Of a stretch of 33,880 nucleotides of DNA, positions 32,351 through 33,880 are shown piece after piece. The DNA is from Planctomycetales bacterium (GTDB lineage: Bacteria; Planctomycetota; SBBH01), in assembly GCA_005239795.1 (NCBI GenBank), contig SBBH01000148.1, positions 1 through 33,880 of the forward strand, written 5' to 3'. The position numbers and the translations under genes are program-made. The notes below the pieces were generated by a model. The model searched no databases. It worked only from the letters and a program-made list of their open reading frames with translations, and had not been told where the DNA came from. The stretch's first letter is position 1. Every line of letters begins with the position of its first letter.

Positions 32351-32386
32351 TTGACAAGTTGACCAATGATGGTCATCATATGGTCA
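32351..32386 (+). promoter_or_regulatory. Toxin-antitoxin promoter and operator
   Basis: TTGACA (32351-32356), 17 bp, CATCAT (32374-32379), then 6 nt to ATG 32386. TGACCA-ATGA-TGGTCA (32360-32375) is a perfect palindrome, and a third half-site TGGTCA follows at 32381-32386, covering the -10 and start region. This fits autorepression by the antitoxin or the complex. Confidence 0.6.
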
Positions 32387-32670
32387 TGAATAAAAGGAAG
32401 GGACAAAGAGCCGGCGTCCGGATCGCCCAATTCAAGGCGCATATGGGGCGCTACCTCAAGGAGGTCCGCAAGGGATATTCCATCACCCTCCTGGACCGGG
32501 ATCATCCGATCGCCGAGATTGTTCCTCACACGGAAGTCAAGGGGTATCGGTTGACCGTCCGTCCGGCGACGCGGAAGTGGGGGTCCATCGTCCTCCCTCC
32601 CCCCTTGCCGCCCGGCTCGCCCGACAGTCTCACCATTCTTTTGGAAGACCGGAACCGGGATCGGTTTTGA
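32386..32670 (+). CDS. Phd/YefM-type antitoxin
   Basis: 94 residues. The N-terminal Phd fold is recognisable (VRIAQFKAHMGRYLKEVRKGY, then SITLLDRDHPIAEIVP). It binds operator DNA and neutralises its toxin through a Pro-rich, flexible C-terminal tail (PPPLPPGSPDSLTILLEDR). The start at 32386 is preferred because it is 6 nt after the -10; ATG 32380 or TTG 32359 are alternatives. The stop overlaps the toxin start (TTGA). Confidence 0.88.
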   Translation: MNKRKGQRAGVRIAQFKAHMGRYLKEVRKGYSITLLDRDHPIAEIVPHTEVKGYRLTVRPATRKWGSIVLPPPLPPGSPDSLTILLEDRNRDRF

Positions 32671-33083
32671 AGGTCTACGCCGATGCGTCAGTGATTCTTC
32701 GGGTGATTCTGGGGGAACGCGGTCCTGTTTCGGAGTGGCGTGATTTCGAGAAAGTCGTCGCCAGCGACCTGTCCGAAGTTGAAAGCTTTCGAGCGCTTGA
32801 TCGCATGCGCCATGTCGGACGGATCCCGATGGGGAGCTTTGAGATTTTTCGTGAAAAAATGGTGGAGATATTCACGGATGTCCAATTGGTGGCGCTCGAC
32901 CGCGCGGTTTTGAGGCGGGCTTCCGAACCGTTCCCAACCCCGCTGGGCACGCTGGACGCCATCCATCTTGCCACGGCTCTGTATTGGCGCGACCTAAAAG
33001 GGGAGGACCTCACGTTCGCCACACATGATCGTCAGCTTGCCCAAGCGGCCCGCATGATGGGTTTCGCGGTCGTTGGAGTCTGA
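32667..33083 (+). CDS. VapC-type PIN-domain toxin ribonuclease
   Basis: 138 residues from TTG 32667, overlapping the antitoxin stop by 4 bp. PIN-domain RNase, expected to cut tRNA or other RNA when free of antitoxin. The acidic metal site is complete: D6 (VYADASVIL), E37 (SDLSEVES), D97 (GTLDAIHLATAL) and D121 (FATHDRQLAQAA). The TTG start fits low toxin translation. The antitoxin partner is of Phd type, a common pairing with VapC. Confidence 0.9.
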   Translation: MKVYADASVILRVILGERGPVSEWRDFEKVVASDLSEVESFRALDRMRHVGRIPMGSFEIFREKMVEIFTDVQLVALDRAVLRRASEPFPTPLGTLDAIHLATALYWRDLKGEDLTFATHDRQLAQAARMMGFAVVGV

Positions 33084-33093
33084 TCCAGCCCTT

Positions 33094-33135
33094 CAAAAAA
33101 ATCCTCCCTTCCCCCGCGCGGGGGGAAGGGGGGGG
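33094..33135 (-). terminator. Intrinsic terminator of the DUF1579 gene
   Basis: On the minus strand a stem of CCTTCCCCCC and GGGGGAAGG with a GCGC loop region is followed by GAGGA and a run of seven T (complement of 33095-33101). It lies about 20 bp after the DUF1579 stop, and also after the VapC stop on the other strand. Confidence 0.85.
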
Positions 33136-33154
33136 CGGATTCACCTCGCTTGAC

Positions 33155-33778
33155 CTACTGTGACTTGCCCTTGCTCCGGACGTACTGGATCTCCATCATT
33201 CGCATCTCTTTCCCCTCCGGGCCGGCGCAAAAGAATTCGAAGGTGAAATGGTCCTTATCGACCAGGCGCGTCGTTGAGCGGTAGGCGCATTTCTTTCCCA
33301 CCATTGGACAGCTGAACGTCCCTTTGTCATTGATCGTCTTCGTGGCGGCGTCGTACGTCCCGGTCCCCATCATCATCGCTGTCGACATCGAGTCGGTCCA
33401 GATTCCTTGGTATTCCTGCGTCACGTTGTCGAAGCCGATGATCCCCAGCCCTTCGAACGGCTGATTCATCGCCATCCCGGTCACCTTGTGTTCCAAAAAG
33501 CGCCCGCCCAGGATCCAGCGGATCTCGCTCGTCCCCTTGGAGATGTCCGGCTGACCGTTTGGCTCCATCCACATCTTCACCGTGTGGCTCCAGCTTCCGA
33601 CCATCCCCTCCAGGACCTTGTGCCCGGCGCCGGGCTTCCCGGCCTCCATGCACTTTTGCATCATCGCTTCCTGCTCGGGCGTCATCTTTTTGTCCGACTT
33701 GCCCATCTCCGCCGCGATCGCGAGCCCGACACACGCCGCCAGGCCCACAAGACCCATCGCCATCTTCGAGATTTTCAT
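33155..33778 (-). CDS. Exported DUF1579 family protein
   Basis: 207 residues. The signal peptide MKISKMAMGLVGLAACVGLAIA is followed by a Met/Lys-rich stretch (MTPEQEAMMQKCMEAG) and the DUF1579 domain (about 50-205): LEGMVGSWSHTVKMWMEPNG, GGRFLEHKVTGM, GIIGFDNVTQEYQGIWTDS. DUF1579 proteins resemble lipocalin/nitrobindin-like barrels; their ligand is unknown. The ATG at 33778 has a strong Shine-Dalgarno sequence (AGGGAGGTTCCG). It is monocistronic, with its own terminator. Confidence 0.9.
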   Translation of the reverse strand: MKISKMAMGLVGLAACVGLAIAAEMGKSDKKMTPEQEAMMQKCMEAGKPGAGHKVLEGMVGSWSHTVKMWMEPNGQPDISKGTSEIRWILGGRFLEHKVTGMAMNQPFEGLGIIGFDNVTQEYQGIWTDSMSTAMMMGTGTYDAATKTINDKGTFSCPMVGKKCAYRSTTRLVDKDHFTFEFFCAGPEGKEMRMMEIQYVRSKGKSQ

Positions 33779-33880
33779 CGGAACCTCCCTGCGATCTATT
33801 CGTAGAACCCAGAAGTAGCGTAAACGCTTCACAAGCTCGTGTAAAGGCGCGACCCCTGTTGGCAGGCTCATTCTCAAGGG
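33779..33880. other. Upstream region of the DUF1579 gene, cut by the window edge
   Basis: About 100 bp holding the Shine-Dalgarno sequence and an AT-richer stretch (33796-33825) where a promoter is likely. No single -10 can be chosen with confidence, and no other gene is visible. Confidence 0.35.

Overview
The window is GC-rich bacterial chromosome, densely packed with complete single-copy housekeeping genes and no phage, plasmid or CRISPR content. I cannot name the organism. The mix of secreted vWA and HEAT-repeat proteins, an M64 metallopeptidase, a SUF-type Fe-S system, a GGPTPG-type ferrochelatase and a two-domain (Wzt-type) ABC ATPase fits an uncultured Planctomycetota- or Acidobacteriota-like lineage, but this is inference from gene content. 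About nine genes have a TATAAT-like -10 hexamer 6 to 9 nt before the start codon and no Shine-Dalgarno sequence. This suggests widespread leaderless transcription beside ordinary SD-led genes.

Layout. Positions 1-343: 5' part of a TIGR01777-type epimerase (minus). 482-1318: rhomboid protease. 1522-3787: minus-strand pair of a secreted vWA protein and a membrane-anchored PLD-family protein. 3915-5994: a haem-oxygenase-like diiron protein (CADD-like) followed by ferrochelatase, separated by palindromic repeats. 5995-6861: GC-rich stretch with hairpins and no convincing gene. 6862-14525: minus-strand signalling block of histidine kinase, single-domain response regulator, REC-GGDEF-EAL, PAS-GGDEF-EAL, HIT protein and cupin lipoprotein. 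14601-19831: an Fe-S region with DUF1289 divergent from a Cys4 MerR regulator that heads sufB-sufC-sufD-sufU-sufT. The operon has no sufS. 19864-20499: 2-Cys peroxiredoxin. 20619-24708: APC-superfamily permease, HEAT protein, acyl desaturase and DUF4330 protein. 24794-25540: small zinc-ribbon protein and tRNA-Gln. 25690-28084: queF plus an ABC-2 exporter pair of Wzm/Wzt type. 28132-32320: purF and a large secreted M64 peptidase. 32386-33083: Phd/VapC toxin-antitoxin pair. 33155-33778: exported DUF1579 protein.

Points that ordinary annotation would miss: (1) a family of about 50-bp imperfect palindromes at three gene borders, which supplies stop codons to two genes and covers the N-terminal codons of ferrochelatase; (2) the leaderless promoter pattern; (3) a cysteine-cluster MerR that appears to control its own suf operon, with a Cys4 DUF1289 protein on the other side of the shared promoter region; (4) two genes (ferrochelatase and the M64 peptidase) whose conserved N-termini lie upstream of any canonical in-frame start, next to homopolymer runs; (5) short degenerate tandem repeats that extend into coding ends.
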